Origin: Atopobiaceae bacterium
Lineage (GTDB): Bacteria; Actinomycetota; Coriobacteriia; Coriobacteriales; Atopobiaceae
Assembly: GCA_022483015.1 (NCBI GenBank)
Contig: JAKVOB010000001.1
Location: 496,001-560,000, forward strand
Reading direction: 5' to 3'
Length of the DNA: 64,000 bases
This document shows, piece after piece, positions 29,405 through 38,514 of the stretch. Below the pieces are notes generated by a model. It saw only the letters and a program-made list of their open reading frames with translations, did no database searches and had not been told where the DNA came from. The position numbers and the translations under genes are program-made. Numbering within the stretch: the stretch's first letter is position 1; each line of letters opens with the position of its first letter.

Positions 29405-30196
29405 CTAGCGTCCCTTGCGCGCGGGGTCCTTCTCGTCGGCAGGGGAGTGGGCACCGTTGTGGGGACCGCCCATATGCCAGCTGACCGTGTCGGAGTGGAG
29501 GGTCTCCCGGGCCTTCCGGACCGGCTCGACCACCTTGGGCGTGAGGTCGATGCCGGCGGGTGACTTGATGTCACAGCGCAGCGACCATGTCCGGAGCGCG
29601 ACGGTGACGATGACGCACGCCGCCACGGCCCAAGGCTTGCTGAGGTGTCCGACGACGACCGCCGCGTAATAGACCGCGGAGCCGGACACGGCACAGAGGG
29701 CATAGAGGTGGCTCGGCCTGAAGATGTGGGGGATGTCACCGAGGAAGATGTCGCGGAGCATGCCACCGCCCACGCCGGTGAGGGTGCCCATGAGGACGGC
29801 ATTCACGGGAAGCAGGTCGTACATCACGGCCTTGTCGGTACCGAGCGCCGCGAACAGGCCCACCGATATGATGTCCACCCATGCGATGGCATGGTCGATG
29901 TGCGAGAACGCCCCGTGGAAGTAGAAGACGACGATGCCGCAGATGACAGCTACCACGATGGCATAGGGAGACTCGAGCATATAGACATGGCCCGTCTGCA
30001 TGGTGATGTCGCGGATGAGACCGCCGCCAAGGCCACACACGATGGAGAGGCCGACGGCCCCGACGAGGTCGAGCTTGCGGTCGCAGGCGGTGAGCACGCC
30101 GTTGATCCCGCCGACGACGACGGCGGCGAGGTCGAGCCAGACCGGGATGGCAAGGGCGCTGACCTCGGGCGCGAGGGTGGTGAAGAAGGAGAGCAC
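29405..30196 (-). CDS. TRIC-type/UPF0126 cation channel family membrane protein
   Basis: About 263 residues. It shows the duplicated UPF0126 unit: GGINGVLTACDRKLDLVGAV with GLGGGLIRDI, then the second repeat SVGLFAALGTDKAVMYDLLP with GVGGGMLRDIFLG. Six or seven hydrophobic segments cover residues about 10-200; the C-terminus is a charged tail of about 60 residues. Bacterial TRIC homologues form trimeric potassium-permeable channels. GTG at 30196 is chosen because AGGAG precedes it and it starts at the membrane domain; the frame continues upstream to 30379 without conserved sequence. Confidence 0.85.
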   Translation of the reverse strand: MLSFFTTLAPEVSALAIPVWLDLAAVVVGGINGVLTACDRKLDLVGAVGLSIVCGLGGGLIRDITMQTGHVYMLESPYAIVVAVICGIVVFYFHGAFSHIDHAIAWVDIISVGLFAALGTDKAVMYDLLPVNAVLMGTLTGVGGGMLRDIFLGDIPHIFRPSHLYALCAVSGSAVYYAAVVVGHLSKPWAVAACVIVTVALRTWSLRCDIKSPAGIDLTPKVVEPVRKARETLHSDTVSWHMGGPHNGAHSPADEKDPARKGR

Positions 30197-30349
30197 GGCC
30201 GCTCCTGATGGACGACGGGCTTGGACGACGCCTGTAGTATGACGGTACGTCCCGTCGGGGATGTCGTGAATGTGCGCGAGCGGTAGGCGACTGGCGGATT
30301 GCCCGTGCGATATGGCCGAGGTTAGTGTAAACTGGCCTACGCACAACTT

Positions 30350-30440
30350 GGAGAGTTGTCCGAGCGGCTTAAGGAGCACGATTGGAAATCGTGTAGGCGT
30401 CTAAAGCGTCTCCGGGGTTCAAATCCCCGACTCTCCGCCA
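30350..30440 (+). tRNA. tRNA-Ser (GGA)
   Basis: A 91-base class II tRNA with acceptor GGAGAGT/ACTCTCC, anticodon loop TTGGAAA (GGA), a long variable arm, GTTCAAATC T-loop and encoded CCA. Confidence 0.96.
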
Positions 30441-30477
30441 GCACATCCCGCGGCGCGCCAGCGTCGCTACACCTCAC

Positions 30478-30568
30478 GGAGAGGTGGCAGAGCGGTTGAA
30501 TGCGGCGGTCTCGAAAACCGTTTAGCCACACTGTGGCTACGAGAGTTCGAATCTCTCCCTCTCCGCCA
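30478..30568 (+). tRNA. tRNA-Ser (CGA)
   Basis: A 91-base class II tRNA with acceptor GGAGAGG/CCTCTCC, anticodon loop TCTCGAAAA (CGA), a long variable arm (TAGCCACACTGTGGCTA) and encoded CCA. It lies 37 bases after tRNA-Ser(GGA), so they are likely one transcript. Confidence 0.96.
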
Positions 30569-30577
30569 GAACGTCCA

Positions 30578-30611
30578 GGGCCGGCCCCACAAGGGGTCGG
30601 CCCTTCTTCTT
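30578..30611 (+). terminator. Terminator after tRNA-Ser pair
   Basis: GGGCCGGCCCC (30578-30588) and GGGGTCGGCCC (30593-30603) form a strong stem with a 4-base loop, followed by TTCTTCTT. Confidence 0.85.
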
Positions 30612-30732
30612 GGCGCACCTCGTGGCATGCGGCTGTCGGCTTGTGATGCTGTCAGGTGTTGTAGGTATACTTGCCTCAGCTTCACCGGCGCGCACCGCTT
30701 CTGGTGGCTGCGCATGACATGAGGGAGAGACC

Positions 30733-31989
30733 ATGCAGAGTTCCGGCTTCCAGAACGACAGGTACTTCTCACGCTCGTGGGCGATGCTCACGCGCGACAA
30801 GGGATGGGTGAAGCCCGTGCTCGTGCTGGCCGTCGCCTGGCTCGTACCGGTGGTGGGTCCGCTCGCCCTGCTGGGCTACTGCCTCGAATGGGTGCGACTC
30901 ACCGCGTGGAACGTGGACTCCGCTCCCAAGCAGCATGACGTGCGCGTGGGAGAGCTCATCAAGTCAGGGTGGCGCGGCTTCGTGGTGGCCCTTGGCTGGG
31001 GCGTCATGATATGGCTCGTGGGCACGGTGCTCGGCTACCTCTTCTCGTGGAACGACGGGGTACAGAGCTTCGTGCGCTTCTGCTGGTCGATCTGCACCAT
31101 CTTCATTGCCATCGTGGAGGTGGTGGCTCAGATCCGTGCCACCATCTATCAGGACTTCAAGGCCGGCTTCCGCCTGGACAGGATCTGGCAGATGGTGAGC
31201 CATGACTTCGGTGGCATCGCCCGCATCGCCGGCATCGCCGTCCTGGGCGGGTTGGCCGTCTGCGCGATCCTGCTCGTCATGGTCGTCTGCTTCTTCATCT
31301 CCTGGGTTCCCACGCTGATCACCTATGGCTCGCAGCTTAGCTATCTCTCGTATTACTCCGGCTCTGCCATGACGGCCGGCATCATCCAGATGGTGCTCTC
31401 CATGCTGGCAGGCATGGCGCCTGTCCTCGTCATCGGCATCTTCGCCTGCGCCTTCGTGGGTATCCTCTTCGAGCTCGTCGTCGTGAACGCCTGCGGCTTG
31501 TGGCTCCGTCAGTTCGACGTCCCGGCATGGGGCAACTCCGACGCCGAGCTTCCTCAAGGGACGCTCGACGTGCCAGCCACGGCGGCTACGGCACCTGTGC
31601 CCCCCGAGGCACCGATGGCCCCCGTCGCCCCTGAGCAACCTGTGGAGCCGGAGAGGCCCATGCCTGTGGATGCATCCATGGTCCCTGAGCAGACCGCGGT
31701 GCCCGTTTCCCCGACGCCGACCTCCGGGTCTCAGCCCACACCCGCCGCTGAATCCGTTGCCCCCGCGCCCGAGGCACCTGCGCAGCCGACCACACCTGCG
31801 CCCGAGGCCCACGCAGACGAGCAGGTGACCCCGATCATCGTCCCGCCCGTCCCCGAGCAGGACGCGACCGACGAGCCAGGGAAGTCTGCAGCATCCGTGG
31901 ACGAGTCCGACACGTCCCCGTCTGATGCCGTGGCAGGTACCGAGGGCGAGAGGCCAGGAGAGTCGGCGGACGCGCCGGACGAGGGCTAG
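30733..31989 (+). CDS. DUF4013-type membrane protein with Pro-rich tail
   Basis: 418 residues. The N-terminal 255 residues hold about five or six membrane segments and match the DUF4013 pattern (YFSRSWAMLTRDKGWVKPVL, VGPLALLGYCLEWVR, GWRGFVVALGWGVMIW). Residues about 275-418 are a Pro/Ala/Glu-rich low-complexity cytoplasmic or extracellular tail. GAGGGAG precedes the ATG, and TATACT at 30666-30671 is a likely -10. Function unknown. Confidence 0.75.
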   Translation: MQSSGFQNDRYFSRSWAMLTRDKGWVKPVLVLAVAWLVPVVGPLALLGYCLEWVRLTAWNVDSAPKQHDVRVGELIKSGWRGFVVALGWGVMIWLVGTVLGYLFSWNDGVQSFVRFCWSICTIFIAIVEVVAQIRATIYQDFKAGFRLDRIWQMVSHDFGGIARIAGIAVLGGLAVCAILLVMVVCFFISWVPTLITYGSQLSYLSYYSGSAMTAGIIQMVLSMLAGMAPVLVIGIFACAFVGILFELVVVNACGLWLRQFDVPAWGNSDAELPQGTLDVPATAATAPVPPEAPMAPVAPEQPVEPERPMPVDASMVPEQTAVPVSPTPTSGSQPTPAAESVAPAPEAPAQPTTPAPEAHADEQVTPIIVPPVPEQDATDEPGKSAASVDESDTSPSDAVAGTEGERPGESADAPDEG

Positions 31990-32012
31990 AACCCGAGGCA
32001 GCTTGGATGGTG

Positions 32013-32045
32013 GGGGGCGTCGGACCATGCGTGTCCGGCGCCCCC
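32013..32045 (+). terminator. Terminator after DUF4013 gene
   Basis: GGGGGCGTCGGAC (32013-32025) pairs with GTCCGGCGCCCCC (32033-32045), one T-G pair, then TCTTCT. Confidence 0.8.
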
Positions 32046-32338
32046 TCTTCTGTGCATCTCATGGGGGCTCGCCTGGCCGGTCGGTGGTCGATAGGCGCCG
32101 AAACGTCCACTGAGCAGGCGGGTGTCGGCATCCTGTCAGGTCGTTGGCAGTCGGGTCCGAATTGGTGTCAGGAGCGCCCGCTACCATGGCATCAGCGAAC
32201 TTCGTGGGATGGCGGGAGAGGACGAGTGTGTTCAGTTGCTGGAGCAGCCTCTGTCTGTGGTAGTATCGAACACCGAACCTTTCCTGCCCCGGGCGTGCCT
32301 TCATGTCCCGGAGCCATCAGCCCAGAGGAGGTGACCAC
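32046..32338 (+). promoter_or_regulatory. Leader and promoter region of rpsF operon
   Basis: 293 bases without a gene. TTGCTG (32236-32241) and an extended -10 TGGTAGTAT (32258-32266) make a plausible promoter about 75 bases before rpsF. AGAGGAGGTGA just before the ATG is a very strong ribosome-binding site. No known r-protein leader structure was recognised. Confidence 0.5.
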
Positions 32339-32632
32339 ATGAAGGCTTATGAACTGCTGTTCTTTGTCGATCCCTCTATCAATGAGGAAGCGCGCGCCGG
32401 CGTCATGAAGCGCATCGACGTCGCAATCACCGACAACGGTGGCCAGGTCGACAACGTCGACAACTGGGGCAAGCGCAAGCTCGCCTACGAGATCGACAAC
32501 CTCGCTGAGGGTGACTACACCCTTATCGACTTCCACGCAGATCCCACGCAGATTCAGGAGCTCGACCGCGTCCTGCGCATCAACGACGCCGTCAAGCGCC
32601 ACATGATTACTGCCCGTCCGGATCGTCAGTAG
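32339..32632 (+). CDS. rpsF: 30S ribosomal protein S6
   Basis: 97 residues beginning MKAYELLFFVDPS, with the S6 core VDNVDNWGKRKLAYEI and the C-terminal DRVLRINDAVKRHMI. The ATG at 32339 has an almost perfect Shine-Dalgarno. First gene of rpsF-ssb-rpsR-DUF2232-rplI. Confidence 0.97.
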   Translation: MKAYELLFFVDPSINEEARAGVMKRIDVAITDNGGQVDNVDNWGKRKLAYEIDNLAEGDYTLIDFHADPTQIQELDRVLRINDAVKRHMITARPDRQ

Positions 32633-32677
32633 ACTGGAAGCGTGGGCTTGCGAGCCCGCAAGAGAGGTGTGAGAGAC

Positions 32678-33166
32678 ATGAGCATCAACAGGGTGAACAT
32701 TTCTGGAAACCTGACCCGCGACAGCGAGCTCAGGCAGACACAGTCAGGCACGGCAATCCTTCGCTTCGGTGTCGCCGTGAACGACCGTCGCAAGAACAAC
32801 CAGACTGGTGAATGGGAAGACTATCCCAACTTTATTGACTGCGTCATGTGGGGCAACCGCGCCAATGCCCTTGCCAACTATCTCAAGCGTGGGACCAAGG
32901 TGGCCCTCGAGGGCCGTCTTCACTGGTCCTCTTGGGAGAAGGACGGCGTCAAGCGCAGCAAGGTCGAGGTCTACGTCGACGAGGTCGAGTTCCTGAGCTC
33001 ACGTAACGCTCAGCAGCAGTCATCGCAGCAGACCTATGCCCCGCAGCAGCCCTCCTACTCCGCACCGGCCCCGGCACCCGCCGGCGCTCCTGAGCCCCAA
33101 CAGGCTCCCGCACCTGTCAGCGCTCCTCCGACGGACAACGTCTACGACGAGGACATCCCGTTCTAA
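32678..33166 (+). CDS. ssb: Single-stranded DNA-binding protein
   Basis: 162 residues. The OB fold covers residues 1-110 (INRVNISGNLTRDSELRQTQ, then NFIDCVMWGNRANALANYL). A Gln/Pro/Ala-rich linker leads to the conserved acidic tip DEDIPF that recruits replication and repair partners. Placement between rpsF and rpsR is classical. ATG at 32678 follows GAGAGGTGTGAGAG. Confidence 0.97.
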   Translation: MSINRVNISGNLTRDSELRQTQSGTAILRFGVAVNDRRKNNQTGEWEDYPNFIDCVMWGNRANALANYLKRGTKVALEGRLHWSSWEKDGVKRSKVEVYVDEVEFLSSRNAQQQSSQQTYAPQQPSYSAPAPAPAGAPEPQQAPAPVSAPPTDNVYDEDIPF

Positions 33167-33211
33167 GTATGTAAGCGGCGGACTTGTCCGCCAGAAGAAA
33201 GGTAATGAGAC

Positions 33212-33487
33212 ATGGCTACTGAGTACCAGCGTCAGCCGCGTCGCAAGTATTGCCAGTTCTGCAAGGAAGACACTGAGTTCATCGATTACAAGGACACTCA
33301 GCTCCTTCGCAAGTACATGACCGACCGTGGCAAAATCAAGCCCCGTCGTGTCACTGGCGCCTGCACGCAGCACCAGCACAAAGTCGCGGTCGCCATCAAG
33401 CGCGCCCGCGAGATGGCTCTCCTGCCCTATACCGTCCCCGTGGTCTCCAGCCGCGGTGGCCGTGGGCGCGACCGCGACCGTTCCTAA
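33212..33487 (+). CDS. rpsR: 30S ribosomal protein S18, zinc-binding type
   Basis: 91 residues with the S18 core [18 protein letters not shown] and [20 protein letters not shown]. The CxxC pair in KYCQFCKED plus C50 and nearby His suggest the C+ zinc-ribbon form, usual in actinobacteria. The C-terminal tail [11 protein letters not shown] is an unusual Arg/Gly extension. AAAGG precedes the ATG. Confidence 0.96.
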   Translation: MATEYQRQPRRKYCQFCKEDTEFIDYKDTQLLRKYMTDRGKIKPRRVTGACTQHQHKVAVAIKRAREMALLPYTVPVVSSRGGRGRDRDRS

Positions 33488-33511
33488 GAGACCGAACGGG
33501 AAGCAGGGCAC

Positions 33512-34543
33512 GTGTCACAGGAGACCGACACAGACAACGTCGCGAACGGGTCGAATGACCCGGGCATGGGGCTCGCACGGACGGACGGCGGAAACGTCGA
33601 CCGCTCGCCATGGCTCCCTGTCGTCGTCGGCATCACGTGGTGCGTGCTGGGTGGTCTGCTCTGCGGGTATGCGCTCGTCCTGGCCGGCATCTGCATGGGA
33701 TACGGGCTCATCGTCCTCACGAAGGGGCGTTCCCGTGCGTGGTGGGCGGCGGGCGTCGTCGCCTGCGTCGCGTCGGCCGTCGTGGCGTGCGTGTTCTTCT
33801 CGCCGAACGACCTGATCTCCGGCCTCGTCTCGTGTGTCGTGGCGTGCCTGGTGGCGGCGTTGGCATCGAGGGGTCGCATGACCCTCACGCTTGGCGCGGT
33901 CCTGGTCGGAGCCGTCATGGCGGTGCTCCTTGGCATCGACATCGCGGTGCCGCTCATGGAGGGCACGGACGTCCTCGCCGTGGCATCCCAGGCATCCAGC
34001 GAGCTTGCCAGTACGTTGGTGAGCCAGATGGGTGTCGGGTACCAGTCCATGGCCAGCCAGATCGCGCAGGTCATGTCGGTCATCTGGCCGGTGTCGTACT
34101 ACCTCATGGCACTCGCCTTCGTGGCCGGCTCCTACCTTGGGGCGTGGCTGGCAGGGAGGCGTGGCACCACCGAGGCGTCCACGCCCGCGCCCGTCGCGAC
34201 CTTCGACATGCCGCGCTGGCCCGTCATCGGTCTGGGCGTCGGCATCGCGTTGGTAGGGGCCTCGAAGGTCCTGACCGACCAGGCCGACGTGCTCCTGCTC
34301 CTGGGCGTCAACCTCCTGCTCGCGCTGCGGCCGCTCTTTGCCGTGCAAGGGCTCGGGGTGCTCTCCAGCCTCATGGGGCGATGGCATCTCGGCTGCTTCC
34401 TGCAGGTGCTTCTCTTGTTCGTCGCGGTGGACCTTGAGATCTCGTTCATGGTCCTGAGCGTTTTCGGTCTGGTGGACTTCTGGGCCAACTTCCGTCATCT
34501 CGATCGCGGGAGCGGTCCAGGACCCAAGCAGATCGCAGAGTAA
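33512..34543 (+). CDS. DUF2232/YybS-like membrane protein
   Basis: 343 residues from GTG at 33512. After a polar N-terminus of about 30 residues there are about eight hydrophobic segments in two blocks (about 33-165 and 195-335). Position between rpsR and rplI and the layout match YybS/DUF2232 proteins, which are found there in many Gram-positives. Function unknown; no transporter motif is visible. Confidence 0.75.
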   Translation: MSQETDTDNVANGSNDPGMGLARTDGGNVDRSPWLPVVVGITWCVLGGLLCGYALVLAGICMGYGLIVLTKGRSRAWWAAGVVACVASAVVACVFFSPNDLISGLVSCVVACLVAALASRGRMTLTLGAVLVGAVMAVLLGIDIAVPLMEGTDVLAVASQASSELASTLVSQMGVGYQSMASQIAQVMSVIWPVSYYLMALAFVAGSYLGAWLAGRRGTTEASTPAPVATFDMPRWPVIGLGVGIALVGASKVLTDQADVLLLLGVNLLLALRPLFAVQGLGVLSSLMGRWHLGCFLQVLLLFVAVDLEISFMVLSVFGLVDFWANFRHLDRGSGPGPKQIAE

Positions 34544-34586
34544 TATCTAGCCGGCGCATCCGTGCCGGCCAACCAAAGGAGTGTCC

Positions 34587-35162
34587 ATGAAAGTCATCCT
34601 TCTGGGTGAGCTCAGGGGCAAGGGTGGAGAGGGAGACGTCGTCGACGTCGCCCAGGGCTATGCGGAGAACTGCCTGTTCCCCAAGCGCCTCGCCCTCCCC
34701 GCGACCCCCGGCAACATCAAGCAGCTCGACGAGCGTCGTCACAACATCGTCAAGCGCGAGGACAAGCGCATCTCCACAGCCAACGAGATGAAGGCCGCCC
34801 TCGACGGCAAGACCGTCACGATCGACGCGAAGATCGGCGAGGAAGGCCAGCTCTTCGGGTCTGTCACCTCGACCATGATCGCCGAGGCCGTCCACGAGCA
34901 GCTCGGCGTCGACGTCGACCGCAAGCGCATCGGTCTCAACCATGCCATCAAGACGGCAGGGCGCCACGAGGTCATGGTGAACTTCTACCGTGACATCGAG
35001 GCCAAGGTCACGCTCCAGGTCGGTAAGCCCGAGGCAGAGGCCCCTGAGGTCGAGCCTGAGGCTTCCGATGCCGAGGCAGAGGCCCCTGAGGTCGAGCCTG
35101 AGGCTGCGACCGACGAGGCTGCGGCTCCCGAGGCCGACCAGTCTACCGAGGCCGCCGAGTAA
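34587..35162 (+). CDS. rplI: 50S ribosomal protein L9 with acidic repeat tail
   Basis: 191 residues. The standard L9 is residues 1-150: MKVILLGELRGKGGEGDVVD, GYAENCLFPKRLALPAT, and the C-domain ending VMVNFYRDIEAKVTLQV. Residues about 150-191 are an added Glu/Ala/Pro tail built from a duplicated 14-residue unit (EAEAPEVEPEASDA). Family length is usually near 150. AAAGGA precedes the ATG; an in-frame GTG six bases upstream is less likely. Confidence 0.95.
   Translation: MKVILLGELRGKGGEGDVVDVAQGYAENCLFPKRLALPATPGNIKQLDERRHNIVKREDKRISTANEMKAALDGKTVTIDAKIGEEGQLFGSVTSTMIAEAVHEQLGVDVDRKRIGLNHAIKTAGRHEVMVNFYRDIEAKVTLQVGKPEAEAPEVEPEASDAEAEAPEVEPEAATDEAAAPEADQSTEAAE
35031..35105 (+). repeat. 42-base tandem repeat in rplI 3' end
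   Basis: A 33-base segment at 35031-35063 recurs exactly at 35073-35105 (period 42). It encodes the EAEAPEVEPEA unit twice in the acidic L9 tail. Confidence 0.9.
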
Positions 35163-35254
35163 TTCTCGTCGCATATTCTTCTATCAGGGATTTCGACAAA
35201 TGGCATCGCGATGGTGTCTGCAGGAATGCCTGGTAGCCGACGAAGGGCGACACC

Positions 35255-35292
35255 CATGCACCCTCCCTGGCACATGCCAGGGAGGGTGCATG
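35255..35292 (+). terminator. Long perfect hairpin after rplI
   Basis: Arms beginning CATGCACCCTCCCTGG (35255-35270) and ending CCAGGGAGGGTGCATG (35277-35292) pair perfectly around CACATG. A weakly pyrimidine-rich tail (CACTTCTC) follows. It likely ends the rpsF-rplI operon. Confidence 0.75.
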
Positions 35293-35626
35293 CACTTCTC
35301 GGGTGAATACGATAGAACAGCTACCTGGGGTTATATGGGCATTGGTTTGTATGGGTGGTAATTTACCCGGAGTCTGATGAAAATGGGTGCATAAGGGGTG
35401 GGGCACTGCCGTATGACCCGGGCTGCCGTTTACAAAGTCACTCAGAAAATGTTGAAAACTGTGAAAAGCAGCATCGTGCGGGATGGATGGGTGAAGCTTT
35501 AGACAGGCGCCTGGTCTGGTATGTCCCGGGCCTCCGCCTGCGCGCCCGAGGACGCCGGAATGCGTTAGGATGCTCAAGCGCTCCGTGTGCGACGGATGCG
35601 ACCAAGGGATGCCGAGGGGAGGACGA
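35293..35626 (+). other. Non-coding region upstream of dnaB with TGTTGAAAAC
   Basis: 334 bases, AT-rich in its first half. It contains TGTTGAAAAC at 35450-35459, immediately followed by TGTGAAAAG. This 10-mer also occurs at the dnaA promoter (reverse complement) and upstream of the ATPase gene. The rest holds the dnaB promoter; no clear -35/-10 pair was chosen. An open frame reaching back to 35570 belongs to dnaB but lacks a good start. Confidence 0.4.
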
Positions 35627-37084
35627 ATGGCTCAGGGTTCGTATGGCGTAGGTGCCAAGGGCGCCCATATGCGCTCGGACGAGCCGTGGGACGAGCCTCC
35701 CGTGGACCTCGCGCCCGTGACGTCCGCCTCCGAGCGCAGCATGCCGCAGGACGTCGCAGCCGAGCGCTCGGTGCTCTCGGCCATGATCCTCTCGCAGGAC
35801 GTCCTCCAGGATGCCCTTGTCGAGCTTGACGAGAAGGACTTCTACCTCCCGTCCAACCGTGCCATCTATGCGGCCCTCCGTGAGATGTTCGACCGCAACC
35901 AGCCGGTCGACCCCGTCTCGCTGGCCGACTACCTTAACTCCCAGGGCCAGCTCGAGCGCGTCGGCGGCAGGGCCTACCTGCTCGACCTCAGCAACGACAC
36001 CTTCTCCCTCGCCGGCTGGCGGCACCATGCCGAGATGCTGCGTCGCGACTCGCTCCTGCGCAACATCATCGAGGCCTCCGCCGAGGTCTGCGCCGTCGCC
36101 TTCGATGCCCCCGAGGACACCAAGGAGGTCGTCGACAAGGCCGAGAAGCTCATCCTCGACGTGACCGACCGCGAGGTGGCCAACTCCTACTCCACGATCG
36201 ACCAGGTCATGGACGAGCTCTACACCGACCTCTCGAAGATGTGCGAGGACCAGTCGCACACCTTCGGAGTGAACACCGGGTTCAAGGGGATCGACGACAA
36301 GCTCCTCGGCCTGCGCCCTGGCCAGATGGTCGTCATCGGTGCCCGTCCTGGCGTCGGCAAGACCTCGTTCGCGCTCAACCTCGTCACGCAGGCGGCGGCG
36401 GCTGGGGCCTCCGTGGCGTTCTTCTCGCTCGAGATGAGCAAGGTCGAGATCGCGCAGCGCCTGCTGTCCTCGTATGCCAAGATCGACCTGCAGCAGATCC
36501 GAGCGGCCAACATCCACGCCGAGGACTGGACGCGGATTCTCGATGCCACCCGTGACCTCGCTCAACTCGACATCATGATCGATGACACGCCGGGTATCAC
36601 GGTGACCGAGATTCGTGCCAAGGCCCGCCGGATGCTCCATGAGAAGGAGCATGGCATCGTGGTCGTCGACTACCTGCAGCTCCTGAGCCCTCCTCCGGGA
36701 AGGCGCTCCGACAGCCGCGCCACGGAGGTCTCGGAGATGAGCCGTGGCATCAAGATCATGGCCAAGGACCTCGGCGTTCCCGTCGTCGCGCTCTCGCAGC
36801 TCAATCGTGGCGTCGAGAATCGTACCAGCCGTGGCGGCATGAGCAAGCGCCCCCAACTCTCAGACCTGCGCGAGTCGGGCTCCATCGAACAGGACGCCGA
36901 CATCGTCATCCTCCTCGACCGCTCCATGACCGACGAGGAGGCCGAGCGTGACGACCGTCCCGATGCGGGCGTGACCGAGTTCATCATCGCCAAGAACCGT
37001 TCGGGTCCGCTCGGCATCGTCGAACTGACCTTCCTTCCCAACTCCACCAAGTTCGTCGAGGTCGAGAAGCACTTCGACGAGTAG
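35627..37084 (+). CDS. dnaB: Replicative DNA helicase DnaB
   Basis: About 485 residues from the ATG preceded by AGGGGAGGA. N-terminal domain: PQDVAAERSVLSAMILSQDV. RecA-type motor: Walker A GARPGVGKTSFALNL (about residue 240), FFSLEMSK, the B motif IVVVDYLQLL, SQLNRGVENR, and FIIAKNRSGPLG. No intein. It unwinds DNA ahead of the fork; with no DnaC-like gene nearby, loading may depend on the DUF721 protein encoded after recF. Confidence 0.96.
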   Translation: MAQGSYGVGAKGAHMRSDEPWDEPPVDLAPVTSASERSMPQDVAAERSVLSAMILSQDVLQDALVELDEKDFYLPSNRAIYAALREMFDRNQPVDPVSLADYLNSQGQLERVGGRAYLLDLSNDTFSLAGWRHHAEMLRRDSLLRNIIEASAEVCAVAFDAPEDTKEVVDKAEKLILDVTDREVANSYSTIDQVMDELYTDLSKMCEDQSHTFGVNTGFKGIDDKLLGLRPGQMVVIGARPGVGKTSFALNLVTQAAAAGASVAFFSLEMSKVEIAQRLLSSYAKIDLQQIRAANIHAEDWTRILDATRDLAQLDIMIDDTPGITVTEIRAKARRMLHEKEHGIVVVDYLQLLSPPPGRRSDSRATEVSEMSRGIKIMAKDLGVPVVALSQLNRGVENRTSRGGMSKRPQLSDLRESGSIEQDADIVILLDRSMTDEEAERDDRPDAGVTEFIIAKNRSGPLGIVELTFLPNSTKFVEVEKHFDE

Positions 37085-37157
37085 GTGCCGCGCGCGGCCT
37101 GTCAAGGGCGGTTGTGAGGGACTCACGGCTGTGGCTGGATGTGCCTGCCGCATGCCG

Positions 37158-37163
37158 TATACT
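37158..37163 (+). promoter_or_regulatory. -10 element of purA
   Basis: TATACT lies 63 bases before the purA start in the dnaB-purA gap; no strong -35 is visible. Confidence 0.4.
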
Positions 37164-37226
37164 CAAGGCTGTGCGCCTCGGCGAGGCCGATGCGCCCTGC
37201 ATCCACGTCCACGATGGGAGTAATCC

Positions 37227-38513
37227 ATGCCTGCAACGGTTCTGGTCGGTACTCAGTGGGGCGACGAGGGCAAGGGCAAGGTGACTGACCTCATCTCCGG
37301 TGACTTCGATTGCGTCTGCCGCTACCAGGGCGGTGCCAATGCCGGGCACACGGTCATCGCGAACGGGCATAAGTTCGGCCTCCACCAGGTCCCCTCGGGC
37401 GTCATGTATGAGGGCGTCACGCCGGTCATCGGCAACGGCTGCATCGTCGACCCCAAGGTCCTTCTCGACGAGATGGACATGCTCGAGTCCCAGGACGTCT
37501 CGTGCGAGCTCCTCAAGATCTCGGGCAACGCGCACATCGTGATGCCCTATCACATGGACCTCGACGGGGCCAACGAGCGTCGCCTCGGCAAGAACCTCAT
37601 CGGCACCACGCACCGCGGCGTCGGTCCCTGCTATCAGGACAAGATGGGTCGCACCGGCCTCCGCATCCAGGACATGCTCGACGAGAAGATCTTCCGCCAG
37701 AAGCTCGAGGCCGCGCTTGTCGAGAAGAACGCCATTCTCGAGAAGGTCTATGGCATGCCCACCTACACGGTGGACCAGATCTGTGAGACCTATCTGCCCT
37801 ATGCCGAGCGTCTGAAGCCGCACATCGTCGAGAGCTCCAAGCTCCTGAACGACATGCTTGCCGAGGGTGACAACATCCTGTTCGAGGGCGCCCAGGCCAC
37901 CATGCTCGACATCGACCATGGAACCTACCCGTTCGTCACGAGCTCGAACTGCACCGCGGGCGGTGCCGTGACGGGCTCGGGCGTGGGACCCACCAACATC
38001 GGGCGCGTCCTCGGCATCGCCAAGGCCTACCTCACGCGCGTCGGCTCGGGTCCGTTCCCCACGGAGCTCCCGCAGGGAGACCCCATCGGCGACAAGCTCG
38101 GCGAGGTCGGCCATGAGTATGGCGTGACCACCGGGCGCAAGCGCCGCTGCGGCTGGTACGACGCCGTCGTCGTGAACTATGCCGCCCGCGTGAACGGTCT
38201 CACCGACCTCGCGGTCACCAAGCTCGACGTGCTCGGCTGCCTCGACACCATCAAGGTCTGCACCGCCTACGAGTGCGACGGCGTCCGCTACACCACCGTG
38301 CCCGAGCACCAGTCCGTCTTCTACCATGCCAAGCCCGTCTACGTCGAGATGCCTGGCTGGAAGTGCGACATCTCCGACTGCCGCAACTACTACGACCTGC
38401 CGCGCGAGGCCAAGGACTACCTCGACCTCATCGAGCAGCTCTCCGACGTGCGCGTCTCCATCGTCGCCGTGGGCCCCGACCGCGAGCAGACCATCAACCG
38501 CCACTGGAAGTAG
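37227..38513 (+). CDS. purA: Adenylosuccinate synthetase
   Basis: 428 residues, GTP-dependent ligation of aspartate to IMP, first step to AMP. GTP-binding loop QWGDEGKGKVTD, NAGHTV, HRGVGPCYQDKMGR, and C-terminal TTGRKRRCGWYDAV are all present. Length is normal. It opens a cluster rich in purine genes. Confidence 0.97.
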   Translation: MPATVLVGTQWGDEGKGKVTDLISGDFDCVCRYQGGANAGHTVIANGHKFGLHQVPSGVMYEGVTPVIGNGCIVDPKVLLDEMDMLESQDVSCELLKISGNAHIVMPYHMDLDGANERRLGKNLIGTTHRGVGPCYQDKMGRTGLRIQDMLDEKIFRQKLEAALVEKNAILEKVYGMPTYTVDQICETYLPYAERLKPHIVESSKLLNDMLAEGDNILFEGAQATMLDIDHGTYPFVTSSNCTAGGAVTGSGVGPTNIGRVLGIAKAYLTRVGSGPFPTELPQGDPIGDKLGEVGHEYGVTTGRKRRCGWYDAVVVNYAARVNGLTDLAVTKLDVLGCLDTIKVCTAYECDGVRYTTVPEHQSVFYHAKPVYVEMPGWKCDISDCRNYYDLPREAKDYLDLIEQLSDVRVSIVAVGPDREQTINRHWK

Positions 38514-38514
38514 C

